Source: Streptomyces sp. B21-105
GTDB lineage: Bacteria; Actinomycetota; Actinomycetes; Streptomycetales; Streptomycetaceae
DNA: 64,000 nucleotides
Reading direction: 5' to 3'
NCBI RefSeq assembly: GCF_036898465.1
Contig: NZ_JARUMJ010000001.1
Location: 2,232,001 to 2,296,000 of the forward strand
Below, one piece after another: positions 47,671 to 57,511 of the stretch. Position numbers and translations under genes: made by a program. The stretch's first letter is position 1. Every line of letters starts with the position of its first letter. The notes under the pieces are model-generated. The model did not search any database. It was not told the DNA's origin and was given only the letters and a program-made list of their open reading frames with translations.

Positions 47671-49043
47671 GTCTTCGTCTCCTTCCCTGGCTCCTCGGGA
47701 GGCCGGTCGAACTCGTCGGTGACCCTGGGCTGCGCGTTCCCGTCCCCGCCGGTCCAGCGCACCAGCAGCTCACCGAGCGCGGTCTCCTGGTCGAGGGCGA
47801 CGGCCTTCTCCCGGTACAGCTCCAGCAGCGCGAGAAAGCGGGCGACGACGGTGAGGGTGTCGTCGGTGTCCGCCACCAGCGCCCGGAAACTCGCCTCGCC
47901 GAGCTCACGCAGCCGTGCGACGACGATCCCGGCCTGCTCCTGCACGCTCACCAACGGCGCGTGGATGTGGTCGACGTACACCTGCGGCTTCGCCCTCGGC
48001 TGCATCGCCTTGACCGCGAGTCCGGCGAACCCTTCCGCGCCTATGCTGATCACCACCTCGGGCAGCAGCTCGGCGTGATGCGGTTCCAGCCCGACGGTAC
48101 GGGGGTAGCGGCGGCCCTCGCTCTCCAGCCGGTGCGTGAAGATGTCGGCGATCTGCTTGTAGGCGCGGTACTGCAGGAGGCGGGCGAAGAGCAGGTCCCG
48201 GGCCTCCAGCAGCGCCAGGTCGGCCTCGTCCTCGACCTCGGCTGCGGGCAGCAGCCGCGCCGCCTTCAGATCGAGCAGCGTGGCGGCGACGACCAGGAAC
48301 TCGGTCGTCTGGTCCAGGTCCCAGTCGGGCCCCATCGCCCTGATGTGCGCCATGAACTCATCGGTCACCTTCGACAGCGCGACCTCGGTGACGTCCAGCT
48401 TGTGCTTGGAGATCAGCTGGAGCAGCAGATCGAAGGGCCCTTCGAAGTTGGCGAGCCGCACCTTGAAGACGCCGTCGGACGGCCCCTCCGCCGCGGACGC
48501 GGCACCCCCGACGACAGCGCCTCCCGGCGGAGCGGCGGCTTCGAGGGCAACCGGTTCCCTGCCGGTTTCGCGATCGAGCCCGGCCGCATCAAAGGCAACC
48601 GCTTCCGGGTCTGTTTCCGGCTCCGGGGCGGCGGCGTCTGCGGCAAGCGGTTCCCGGACCGCTTCCGGAGCCGGGACGACTGCATCGCGGGCAACCGCTT
48701 CCGAACCCGTTTCCGACTCCGGGGCGGCGGCGTCTGCGGCAAGCGGTTCCCGGCCCGTTTCCGACTCCGCGTCGGCGGTCGCCCGGGCAATCGCTTCCGA
48801 ACGCGTTTCCAGTTCTGGAGCGGCGGCGTCTGCGGCAACCGCTTCCGGGGCCGTCTCCGTGGCGACCGGTTCCAAAACCGTTTCCGCTGCGGTCGTTTCC
48901 GCTGGGGCCGGTTCCGGGACGGCGGGGTCGGGCTCGACCTCGGGCTCCGCATCGGCGGGCGGCCTGCCGGGTCCCCGCCCCAGCGCACGCCGACGGCCGG
49001 CTGCTGCGCCGGGGCCGGGGGCAAAGGCGTCGTGCGAGGTCAT
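47667..49043 (-). CDS. scpA: Segregation and condensation protein A with long repetitive N-terminal extension
   Basis: 458 residues from ATG 49043, versus ~250-270 for typical ScpA. The kleisin core starts at about residue 190: VFKVRLANFEGPFDLLLQLISKHKLDVTEVALSKV. The extra N-terminus is Ala, Glu and Pro with repeats of EPLAADAAAPE; at DNA level an identical 37-bp stretch occurs at 48621-48657 and 48717-48753. The extension is likely disordered and species-variable. The last part (LARFLALLELYREKAVALDQ) is the winged helix contacting SMC. Confidence 0.93.
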   Translation of the reverse strand: MTSHDAFAPGPGAAAGRRRALGRGPGRPPADAEPEVEPDPAVPEPAPAETTAAETVLEPVATETAPEAVAADAAAPELETRSEAIARATADAESETGREPLAADAAAPESETGSEAVARDAVVPAPEAVREPLAADAAAPEPETDPEAVAFDAAGLDRETGREPVALEAAAPPGGAVVGGAASAAEGPSDGVFKVRLANFEGPFDLLLQLISKHKLDVTEVALSKVTDEFMAHIRAMGPDWDLDQTTEFLVVAATLLDLKAARLLPAAEVEDEADLALLEARDLLFARLLQYRAYKQIADIFTHRLESEGRRYPRTVGLEPHHAELLPEVVISIGAEGFAGLAVKAMQPRAKPQVYVDHIHAPLVSVQEQAGIVVARLRELGEASFRALVADTDDTLTVVARFLALLELYREKAVALDQETALGELLVRWTGGDGNAQPRVTDEFDRPPEEPGKETKT

Positions 49044-49061
49044 GGCCCCCGCAGGCTACCG

Positions 49062-49628
49062 CTACCGCCCTCGAAGTCGTCGTACGAGGATGCTGGCGTC
49101 CCCGCGGCTCTCCAGGTCGGCGAGGACCACGGCGACCGCCTCGCGGACGATGCGCCCCCGGTCCACGGCCAGCCCGTGCTCTCCCCGGAGCACCAGCCGG
49201 GCGTGCTCCAGATCCATGAGCTCCTCGGCGGAGACGTAGACGGTGATCTTCTCGTCGTGCCGTTCGCGGCCACTGGGCCGGCGGGACGCCTGCCGTCCAC
49301 GCTTGCGCGGCTGGTCGTCGGCGGAGGCAGAACCTTCCTGCGCGCCCTGGCGGCGCTCGGCGCGTTCCCCGGGGGCGCCCCTGGTGCGGGACTCCCCGGC
49401 GTCGGCCTGTCCGGCGTCGGCCGCCACGTGTTCGGCGCCCTCGCCGTCGCCGCCCTGCGCGGGCACGGCCTGCGGCGCGTCCTGCGCACCGCCCGCCGCC
49501 ACCCCGTCGCTTTCGCCGGCCGGTGCGGGCACCCGGGCCTCGCCGCCCGCGTTGCGCCGGGGCGCCGACGGCTGAAGCGCCGTTCCCCCTGTCGTACGGA
49601 AGAGTTCGTCGGCCCCCGGCAGACTCAC
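49062..49628 (-). CDS. RHH-domain protein paired with ParA
   Basis: 188 residues from GTG 49628, which overlaps the parA stop (GTGA). The first ~130 residues are Ala/Gly/Pro/Gln-rich and probably disordered. The last ~60 contain KITVYVSAEELMDLEHARLV and VDRGRIVREAVAVVLADLES, a ribbon-helix-helix-like pattern (strand, helix, helix) as in CopG or plasmid ParB-type centromere binders. It is the only candidate ParB-equivalent next to this ParA. Conserved in Streptomyces at this place, to my knowledge; function unpublished to me. Confidence 0.75.
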   Translation of the reverse strand: MSLPGADELFRTTGGTALQPSAPRRNAGGEARVPAPAGESDGVAAGGAQDAPQAVPAQGGDGEGAEHVAADAGQADAGESRTRGAPGERAERRQGAQEGSASADDQPRKRGRQASRRPSGRERHDEKITVYVSAEELMDLEHARLVLRGEHGLAVDRGRIVREAVAVVLADLESRGDASILVRRLRGR

Positions 49629-50803
49629 TCGGCGTGACACCGGGCGAGCACCTCCCTGGCGAGCTGACGGTAGGCGGCGGCGCCGACGGAGTTTGACGCG
49701 TACGTGGTGATCGGCTCGCCGGCGACCGTGGTCTCCGGGAAGCGGACCGTGCGCCCGATGACCGTGTGGTAGACGTGGTCGTCGAAGGCCTCGACGACCC
49801 GTGCGAGCACCTCTCGGCTGTGCACGGTGCGCGAGTCGTACATGGTCGCGAGGATCCCGTCGAGCTCCAGCTCGGGGTTGAGCCGCTCCTGGACCTTCTC
49901 GATGGTCTCGGTCAGCAGGGCCACCCCGCGCAGTGCGAAGAACTCGCACTCCAGCGGCACGATCACCTTGTGGGCGGCCGTCAGGGCGTTGACCGTGAGC
50001 AGGCCGAGCGAGGGCTGGCAGTCGATGACGATGTAGTCGTAGTCGTCCATCAGCGGCTTGAGCGCACGCTGGAGCGTGGACTCCCGCGCGACCTCGGAGA
50101 CCAGCTGCACCTCGGCGGCCGACAGGTCGATGTTGCTGGGCAGCAGGTCCATGTTGGGGACCGCGGTCTTCAGGAGCACCTCGTCGGCCGCCATGCCCCG
50201 CTCCATGAGCAGGTTGTAGACGGTGAGGTCGAGCTCCATCGGATTGACGCCGAGTCCCACCGACAGCGCGCCCTGCGGGTCGAAGTCCACGAGCAGCACG
50301 CGCCGGCCGTACTCCGCGAGCGCGGCGCCCAGGTTGATGGTCGACGTGGTCTTGCCCACGCCGCCCTTCTGGTTGCACATCGCGATGATCTTCGCGGGGC
50401 CGTGCTCGGTCAGCGGGCCCGGGATCGGGAAGTACGGCAGCGGGCGTCCGGTCGGACCGACGCGCTCTCGGCGCTGTCGGGCGGCGTCGGGCGCGAGCGT
50501 GGCCGCGTACTCCGGATCCGGCTCGTATTCGGCGTCGGGGTCGTAGAAGTGCCCGTCGGGCAGTTCGTCGTAGTCGGCGAAGTGGTTGTGGGGCGCGCCA
50601 CTTCCGTCGCCGGCCATGGCGTTCACGTGATGGCCATCCATGCTCTGGAGTGCTGACAGAGCCAACTGGGGGCTGCTCTGGCTCTGGTGGGCTGCGAAGG
50701 TTCGGACAGCGACGGAGCCGACAGCCTCGAGCCCCGCGGAACCCGGGCCCCGCGTACGCATTCCTGGTTGACCACCCCCGGGAGCAAATGTCGACTCATT
50801 CAC
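49625..50803 (-). CDS. parA: ParA-family ATPase (orphan, not the oriC ParA)
   Basis: 392 residues from GTG 50803 with AGGAGGT upstream. A ~105-residue variable N-terminus precedes the deviant Walker A CNQKGGVGKTTSTINL, then LVDFDPQGALSVGLG (Walker A') and YDYIVIDCQPSLG (Walker B). It should form ATP-dependent nucleoid-bound dimers. No ParB with a parS-binding helix is near; the RHH-like product downstream is the likely partner. The operon continues into scpA, scpB and the pseudouridine synthase, tying it to chromosome organisation. Confidence 0.9.
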   Translation of the reverse strand: MNESTFAPGGGQPGMRTRGPGSAGLEAVGSVAVRTFAAHQSQSSPQLALSALQSMDGHHVNAMAGDGSGAPHNHFADYDELPDGHFYDPDAEYEPDPEYAATLAPDAARQRRERVGPTGRPLPYFPIPGPLTEHGPAKIIAMCNQKGGVGKTTSTINLGAALAEYGRRVLLVDFDPQGALSVGLGVNPMELDLTVYNLLMERGMAADEVLLKTAVPNMDLLPSNIDLSAAEVQLVSEVARESTLQRALKPLMDDYDYIVIDCQPSLGLLTVNALTAAHKVIVPLECEFFALRGVALLTETIEKVQERLNPELELDGILATMYDSRTVHSREVLARVVEAFDDHVYHTVIGRTVRFPETTVAGEPITTYASNSVGAAAYRQLAREVLARCHAE

Positions 50804-51162
50804 AAGTCGTCTTACCTCCTTGGTGACCAGGAAACTTCTAGACAAGGTCAGCGTGGCACCATGCCGACGGTTGGCGACTCTATGGCGTGTCGGGCGTCCG
50901 CAGCAACACAATCCGCCGGACCCGGCCCGATGTGTCGGCAATGAAACATCACGCTGTCAAGGGCGTGCGGCCGTCGCACGGCAGGTTTCACCGGTGTGCG
51001 AATCGGTCGAAGCGTTACGTTCGAGGCGAGTTGGCCGAGAGTCGCAAAGTGACCATACACACATCCGGCCGGACCTTGTCGGGCAAGGTCCGGCCGCGTG
51101 TGCACGGTTGACGCGCCTTGTTGACGTATCGCCTTTACGAAAAGGTGACTTAGCTTCCCGGC
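50804..51162. other. 359-base gap upstream of parA
   Basis: Contains the parA promoter on the minus strand at the left end and the ald terminator at 51066-51096. I see no gene; the stretch is less GC-rich than coding sequence. Confidence 0.5.
51066..51096. terminator. Terminator downstream of ald
   Basis: Perfect 13-bp arms CGGCCGGACCTTG (51066-51078) and CAAGGTCCGGCCG (51084-51096), 5-base loop TCGGG. It lies 67 bases past the ald stop. Confidence 0.85.
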
Positions 51163-52278
51163 TCAGCCGATCAGGGACTCCAGGTCCACGTGCTCCAGGC
51201 CGTGCGCCTCCGCGACCTCGCGGTAAACGACCTTGCCGTCATGGGTGTTGAGACCCTTCGCGAGCGCGGCGTCGCGACGCAGTGCCTCGGTCCAGCCCTT
51301 GTCGGCGAGTTCGACGATGTAGGGCAGCGTGGCGTTGGTGAGGGCGTAGGTGGAGGTGTTGGGGACCGCGCCGGGCATGTTGGCGACGCAGTAGAAGACC
51401 GAGTCGTGCACCGGGAAGGTCGGCTCGGCGTGGGTGGTCGGGCGGGAGTCCTCGAAGCAGCCGCCCTGGTCGATCGCGATGTCGACAAGGACACTTCCGG
51501 GCTTCATACGGGAGACCAGTTCGTTGGTGACCAGCTTCGGGGCCTTCGCGCCCGGGACGAGGACGGCGCCGATCACGAGGTCCGCCTCCAGGCAGGCCTT
51601 CTCCAGCTCGAAGGCGTTGGAGACGACGGTCTGGATCTTCGTGCCGAAGACTTTGTCGGCTTCCTTGAGCTTGTTGATGTCCTTGTCGAGCAGGGTCACG
51701 TGGAAGCCCATGCCGATGGCGATCTGCGCGGCGTTCCAGCCGGAGACGCCGCCGCCGATGACGACCGCCTTGGCGGCCAGCACGCCCGGGACGCCGCCCG
51801 GCAGCACACCGCGCCCGCCGTTGGCGCGCATCAGGTGGTAGGCGCCGACCTGCGGGGCCAGCCGGCCCGCGACCTCGGACATCGGGGCGAGCAGCGGCAG
51901 CGCGCGGCTCGGCAGCTCGACGGTCTCGTAGGCGATCGCGGTGGTCCCGGACGCGACGAGCGCGTCCGTGCACTCCTTGGACGCGGCCAGGTGCAGGTAG
52001 GTGAAGAGCGTCTGGTCCTTGCGGAGGCGGTGGTACTCCTCGGCGATGGGCTCCTTGACCTTCAGCAGCAGGTCGGCCGTGGCCCACACCTCGTCGGCGG
52101 TCGCAAGGATGCGCGCCCCGGCCGCCACGTACTCCTCGTCCGTGATGGACGAGCCGACGCCGGCGCCTCGTTCGACGACGACCTGGTGACCGTGGCGCGC
52201 CAGTTCGTGCACACCGGCGGGGGTGATGGCCACCCGGAACTCGTTGTTCTTGACCTCGCGGGGGATGCCGACCTTCAC
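51163..52278 (-). CDS. ald: Alanine dehydrogenase
   Basis: 371 residues from GTG 52278 ([22 protein letters not shown]), the usual family length; a second in-frame GTG at 52287 would add three residues. The Rossmann motif is [19 protein letters not shown]; catalytic Lys in LLLKVKEP and His in TYLHLAA. It interconverts L-alanine and pyruvate with NAD, linking nitrogen and carbon flow. The promoter carries an inverted repeat. It is monocistronic with a strong terminator. Confidence 0.95.
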   Translation of the reverse strand: MKVGIPREVKNNEFRVAITPAGVHELARHGHQVVVERGAGVGSSITDEEYVAAGARILATADEVWATADLLLKVKEPIAEEYHRLRKDQTLFTYLHLAASKECTDALVASGTTAIAYETVELPSRALPLLAPMSEVAGRLAPQVGAYHLMRANGGRGVLPGGVPGVLAAKAVVIGGGVSGWNAAQIAIGMGFHVTLLDKDINKLKEADKVFGTKIQTVVSNAFELEKACLEADLVIGAVLVPGAKAPKLVTNELVSRMKPGSVLVDIAIDQGGCFEDSRPTTHAEPTFPVHDSVFYCVANMPGAVPNTSTYALTNATLPYIVELADKGWTEALRRDAALAKGLNTHDGKVVYREVAEAHGLEHVDLESLIG

Positions 52279-52388
52279 GTCGATCACGGTCCTTGGCTCA
52301 GAGGGTGTGGGGGCACAGCAAATGACATTCCCGGAGATACAGGACGCACCGGGGCGCACCGCAGGAGAACGTGCGGCAGAGCCAGTTT

Positions 52389-52421
52389 AATGAAGGCGTT
52401 CCCGCTGTCTAGCCTTTCATT
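52389..52421 (-). promoter_or_regulatory. Inverted repeat and promoter of ald
   Basis: AATGAAGGC (52389-52397) and GCCTTTCATT (52412-52421) form an inverted repeat (one-base offset). On the minus strand TAGACA and TAAACT lie 16 bases apart around it, a plausible -35/-10 pair. An Lrp/AldR-type regulator would bind such a site. Confidence 0.5.
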
Positions 52422-52424
52422 GCG

Positions 52425-54491
52425 TCAATCTTTCGACAGTGCACTACGGATTTCGCAGGCATCCTCGGTGATGTCCGGCCGATCGGGCTCTTCGACGCCG
52501 TCCGACGGCTCCTGTTCCAGGATGCGCTCGGCCGCGCAGCGGTGCAGGCGGGCCGCAGCCGGGTCGCCGAGGCGCTCCAGGGTGTCGGCCAGTCTCAGGT
52601 GCAGCGCGGCCTGCAGCCGCGTGTCCTCGGCGCGCCCGGCCCACTCCGCCGCCTCCTCGCAGGTGCGCAGCGACTCCTCTGGGCGGCCCGCGTACTCCTG
52701 GACCCGGGCCAGCTCGCTCAACGCCCGGGCGTGCGCGCCCACATCGTCGTTCTTGCGGTGTCCGGCGACCGCGGCCCGCCAGGCCCGCTGCGCCTCGCCG
52801 TAGCGGCCCGCGTAGGTGTGCGCGGTGGCGATGCGGCCGTAGAGGCGGGCGGCGTCCGCGCGCTCGTCACGGGCCAGGCGCTGGGCGAGGGCCCGGCCGA
52901 ACCAGTCCGCGGCCCGGTCGTAGTCCCCGAGCTCGAGATGCGCGCCGCCTACGGATTCCATCGCGCGGCCGATCGCGTACGGGTCGTTCGCCTCGCGTCC
53001 GGCGTCCAGAGCGGCCCGGTAGCGCACCAGCGCCTCCGCCGTGCGGCCGGTCCTGGCGTCGACGTCGGCCAGGTTCAGCAGCGCGGCGGCCTTCTCCCGG
53101 GGCAGCCGGCGGCGCTCGGCGACGTCCAGGACAAGCTGGTGGATCCCGTACAGGTCGGGCGCGGCCGCCTGGGTGCCGAAGTGCGCGACCATCGCCCTGA
53201 CCAGCTGGGACATCAGACGTCGGGCGAGGGTGTCCAGCTCCCCGTCGGCGACGGCGAGGCGGGCCGAGGCGAGCAGGGCCGGGCGGCGGGCGTGCAGCCA
53301 GTCGGCGGCCGCCCGCGGCGTGGGGAAGCGCAGCGCCCGCGGCATGACCTGGAGCTTCTCGCGGGCCTGAGGGCTGTCGGTCTCGGTGATGGCCCGGCAG
53401 GACTGCAGCAGCCGCACCGTGCGCTCCAGCATGCGGGCGCGGGCCAGCTGGAGTTCGGCCGGGCGTTCGTGGGCCTCGGCGGCGGTCCGCAGCAGGGAGT
53501 GCAGGCAGCCGGGCACCTCGTACTGGGGCAGCGGGGAGTCCAGGGCGCGCAGCAGGCCCGCGGCGACGAGGTCGTCCAGGGTGGTGCGGGCGGCGCCCAC
53601 CGAGCAGCCGGCCAGCGCGGAGGCGGTGTGCGGGTCGGCCAGGCCGGCCGGGGCCAGGGAGAGCAGTCGCAGGGTCCGGGCGGCGGGGGCGGGCAGCGCG
53701 GAGTGCACGAGGCGGAAGACGCGGCTGAGCACGGTGCCCTCGTCGCCCTCCGCGTGGAGCTGCTTGGCGAGGTCGGCGACGGCGGCCTGGGGGCGGGCGG
53801 CGAGCCAGCCGCCGGCCAGGCTGAGCGCGGCGGGCTGGCCCTGGCACGTCTCCACTAGCTGTTCGGCGGAGCGCGGGTCGACGGTGACGCGGACCGAGCC
53901 GGTGTACCGGGTCAGCAGGTCGAGGGCGGACTTGGTGTCCAGGCCGCCCAGGGTGCAGGGGCGGACGTCCGCGATGCCGGTGAGCGGGCCGGCGGACACG
54001 GCGACGAGCAGGCACTGCGGGGCGTCCGGGAGCAGCGCGTCGACCTGTTCGGCGCCGGTCGCGTCGTCCAGCAGGAGCAGCGCACGGCGCTCGGCTAGGG
54101 TCTCGCGCAGCAGGGACGCGAGGTCGTCCTCGTCCGCGCCGGGCGGGGTGGGCACGTCCAGCGCGGCGAGCAGTTCGCGGGCGGCGCGCTCGACCGGCAC
54201 GGGTGTGCCGTCGGGTTCGGCGAGGCGGGCGCGCAGGACGCCGTCCGGGTAGCGGCCGGCGACCTGGCGTACGAGTTCCTCGGCGAGCGCGGAGCGCCCC
54301 GAGCCGGTCCGGCCGGCGATGAGCAGGACCCGCGCGCGGGGCGCCTTCCGCCCGGAGATGGTGTCCAGGCCCGTGCGCTCGATGTCGGCGCGCAGGTCCT
54401 TCAACTCCCGGGTACGGCCCAGGAAATGGCCCTCTGTCGCAGCGTGTCCGGACAGCTGCGCGCCGCCTGTGTCCACTGCCTGATCCGTCAC
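52425..54491 (-). CDS. NTPase/TPR protein related to AfsR-type STAND ATPases, no DNA-binding domain
   Basis: 688 residues from GTG 54491, with GGGAG eight bases upstream. A P-loop with Arg in the usual Lys place (GRTGSGRSALAEEL), Walker B RRALLLLDDA, NB-ARC-like GLDTKSALDLLTRYTG and a winged helix of the STAND class, then about seven TPR repeats (AIGRAMESVGGAHLELGDYDRAADWFGRALAQ). The N-terminal OmpR or BTAD DNA-binding region of AfsR is absent, so it is a signalling ATPase or scaffold, not a regulator itself. Replacement of the Walker Lys may weaken ATP binding. Confidence 0.8.
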   Translation of the reverse strand: MTDQAVDTGGAQLSGHAATEGHFLGRTRELKDLRADIERTGLDTISGRKAPRARVLLIAGRTGSGRSALAEELVRQVAGRYPDGVLRARLAEPDGTPVPVERAARELLAALDVPTPPGADEDDLASLLRETLAERRALLLLDDATGAEQVDALLPDAPQCLLVAVSAGPLTGIADVRPCTLGGLDTKSALDLLTRYTGSVRVTVDPRSAEQLVETCQGQPAALSLAGGWLAARPQAAVADLAKQLHAEGDEGTVLSRVFRLVHSALPAPAARTLRLLSLAPAGLADPHTASALAGCSVGAARTTLDDLVAAGLLRALDSPLPQYEVPGCLHSLLRTAAEAHERPAELQLARARMLERTVRLLQSCRAITETDSPQAREKLQVMPRALRFPTPRAAADWLHARRPALLASARLAVADGELDTLARRLMSQLVRAMVAHFGTQAAAPDLYGIHQLVLDVAERRRLPREKAAALLNLADVDARTGRTAEALVRYRAALDAGREANDPYAIGRAMESVGGAHLELGDYDRAADWFGRALAQRLARDERADAARLYGRIATAHTYAGRYGEAQRAWRAAVAGHRKNDDVGAHARALSELARVQEYAGRPEESLRTCEEAAEWAGRAEDTRLQAALHLRLADTLERLGDPAAARLHRCAAERILEQEPSDGVEEPDRPDITEDACEIRSALSKD

Positions 54492-54674
54492 GGGCCACAC
54501 TCCCGTCCCACCGCACGCGCAAGCCCGCCGGGACTCCGGTTCGGGCGATTCCCGAGCCTAGTTCACGCTCTGCGACGTTCCGGGAGGAGCACGTCGGGCA
54601 GGGCCCGGACGTCCCCCGATCGGATCAGCCGATCGTCACACCGCGAGGGTGTGGGAGAGGGCCCGAGGGCGGGC

Positions 54675-55301
54675 TCAGGCCTCGAAGGGCCGCGCCGGCC
54701 ACGGCGCCTCCGCCGGGCGCAGCGCGTCGAGCCCCTCGCCGTTCTCCGCGGCGACCAGCGACAGGACGCCGACGACGAGGCAGGTGTTGTGCACGTCGCC
54801 GGCCAGCACGGCCCGGACGAGCTCGGCGACCGGCACGCGCGCGTGCTCCATGTCGGCCTCCTCGTCCTCCACCTCGAAACGCTGCCCCTCGGCCTCGGAC
54901 AGGTTGCGGGCCAGGAAGATGCGCACGGCCTCGTCGGAGCCACCGGGGGTCGTGTACATGTCGGTGAGGACCCGCCATTCCTCGGCCTTGACGTGCGCCT
55001 CCTCGTACAGCTCGCGCTGCGCCGCGTGCAGCGGGTTCTCACCGGGCACGTCGAGCAGGCCGGCCGGAATCTCCCACAGCTTCTGCCGAACCGGGTGCCG
55101 GTACTGCTTGATGAGGAGCACCCGGCCCTCGTCGTCGACGGCGAGGACGGCCACGGACCCGGGGTGCACCTGGTAGTCCCGGCGGACCACCGAGCCGTCG
55201 GGCATGACCACCTCGTCGGTGCGGACGGCGGTCTTGGCGCCCGCGAACGGGGTCGTCGTCGCCCGGATCTCCCACGCCTCGGGGGTGTCCTTGATCGTCA
55301 T
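54675..55301 (-). CDS. NUDIX hydrolase, ADP-ribose pyrophosphatase type
   Basis: 208 residues from ATG 55301, with GGGAGG upstream. EIPAGLLDVPGENPLHAAQRELYEEAHV carries a Nudix box with Ala in the second-Glu region, and YTTPGGSDEAVRIFLARNL is the ADPRase extension. It hydrolyses ADP-ribose to AMP and ribose-5-phosphate. It lies just past pyrG (91 bases between), the same order as in other Streptomyces, and is probably part of its operon. Confidence 0.9.
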   Translation of the reverse strand: MTIKDTPEAWEIRATTTPFAGAKTAVRTDEVVMPDGSVVRRDYQVHPGSVAVLAVDDEGRVLLIKQYRHPVRQKLWEIPAGLLDVPGENPLHAAQRELYEEAHVKAEEWRVLTDMYTTPGGSDEAVRIFLARNLSEAEGQRFEVEDEEADMEHARVPVAELVRAVLAGDVHNTCLVVGVLSLVAAENGEGLDALRPAEAPWPARPFEA

Positions 55302-55392
55302 GCCGTGCGTCCTCCCACGTGCCACCTGCGCAAACGAAACCGGGGCGCTCACCCTTGAAGGTTTGCACCCCGGCCACCGTACAACTGGTGTG

Positions 55393-57042
<1,650 letters not shown>

Positions 57043-57511
57043 GGCCAAGAGGGGGCTCCCGTGGTCGCGATTCGAGGGTGCGGTTCGGGGGCTTCGAGAC
57101 CACCGGTCCACGGGCTACCAGGGTATCAGCGCCGCGGAGGAGCGGCCCCCGGCCACGCTCCGCGCACGGGCCGACACGGACCGCCCCGCGCGCACCGGTT
57201 CCTCACCCGTTGCTCACCCGTTCGGCCCACCCGCGTTGCCGGGAGCGGCACGCAGATCATCTACGTGCGTCGTATCCTGCTCGGACACTCGCTGCCGAGC
57301 CCGGCCGGCAAGACGGCACACCCCAGCCCGTATCCCACCGGAACAACGAGAGCTCGTCAGTTCGTTGAGCAATAATCGGCGTTTTGCCCCCAGGGCTGAG
57401 CGGCTGCTTTGCTTCAGCACTCAACGACGCATTACCAACGACCCCTTGACCGCACTAGCGACAGCCCCCATTTCGCCTGGGGGCGACGTGGCCGTTCGAC
57501 TGGAGTTGCAC
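57043..57511. promoter_or_regulatory. Divergent region between pyrG and GH15 genes
   Basis: 469 bases, the right part holding a small hairpin GCCCCC (57464-57469) / GGGGGC (57479-57484) 27 bases before the GH15 start. The region around 57240-57440 is AT-richer. I see no gene in the plus-strand open frame that runs in from 56810. Confidence 0.45.
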
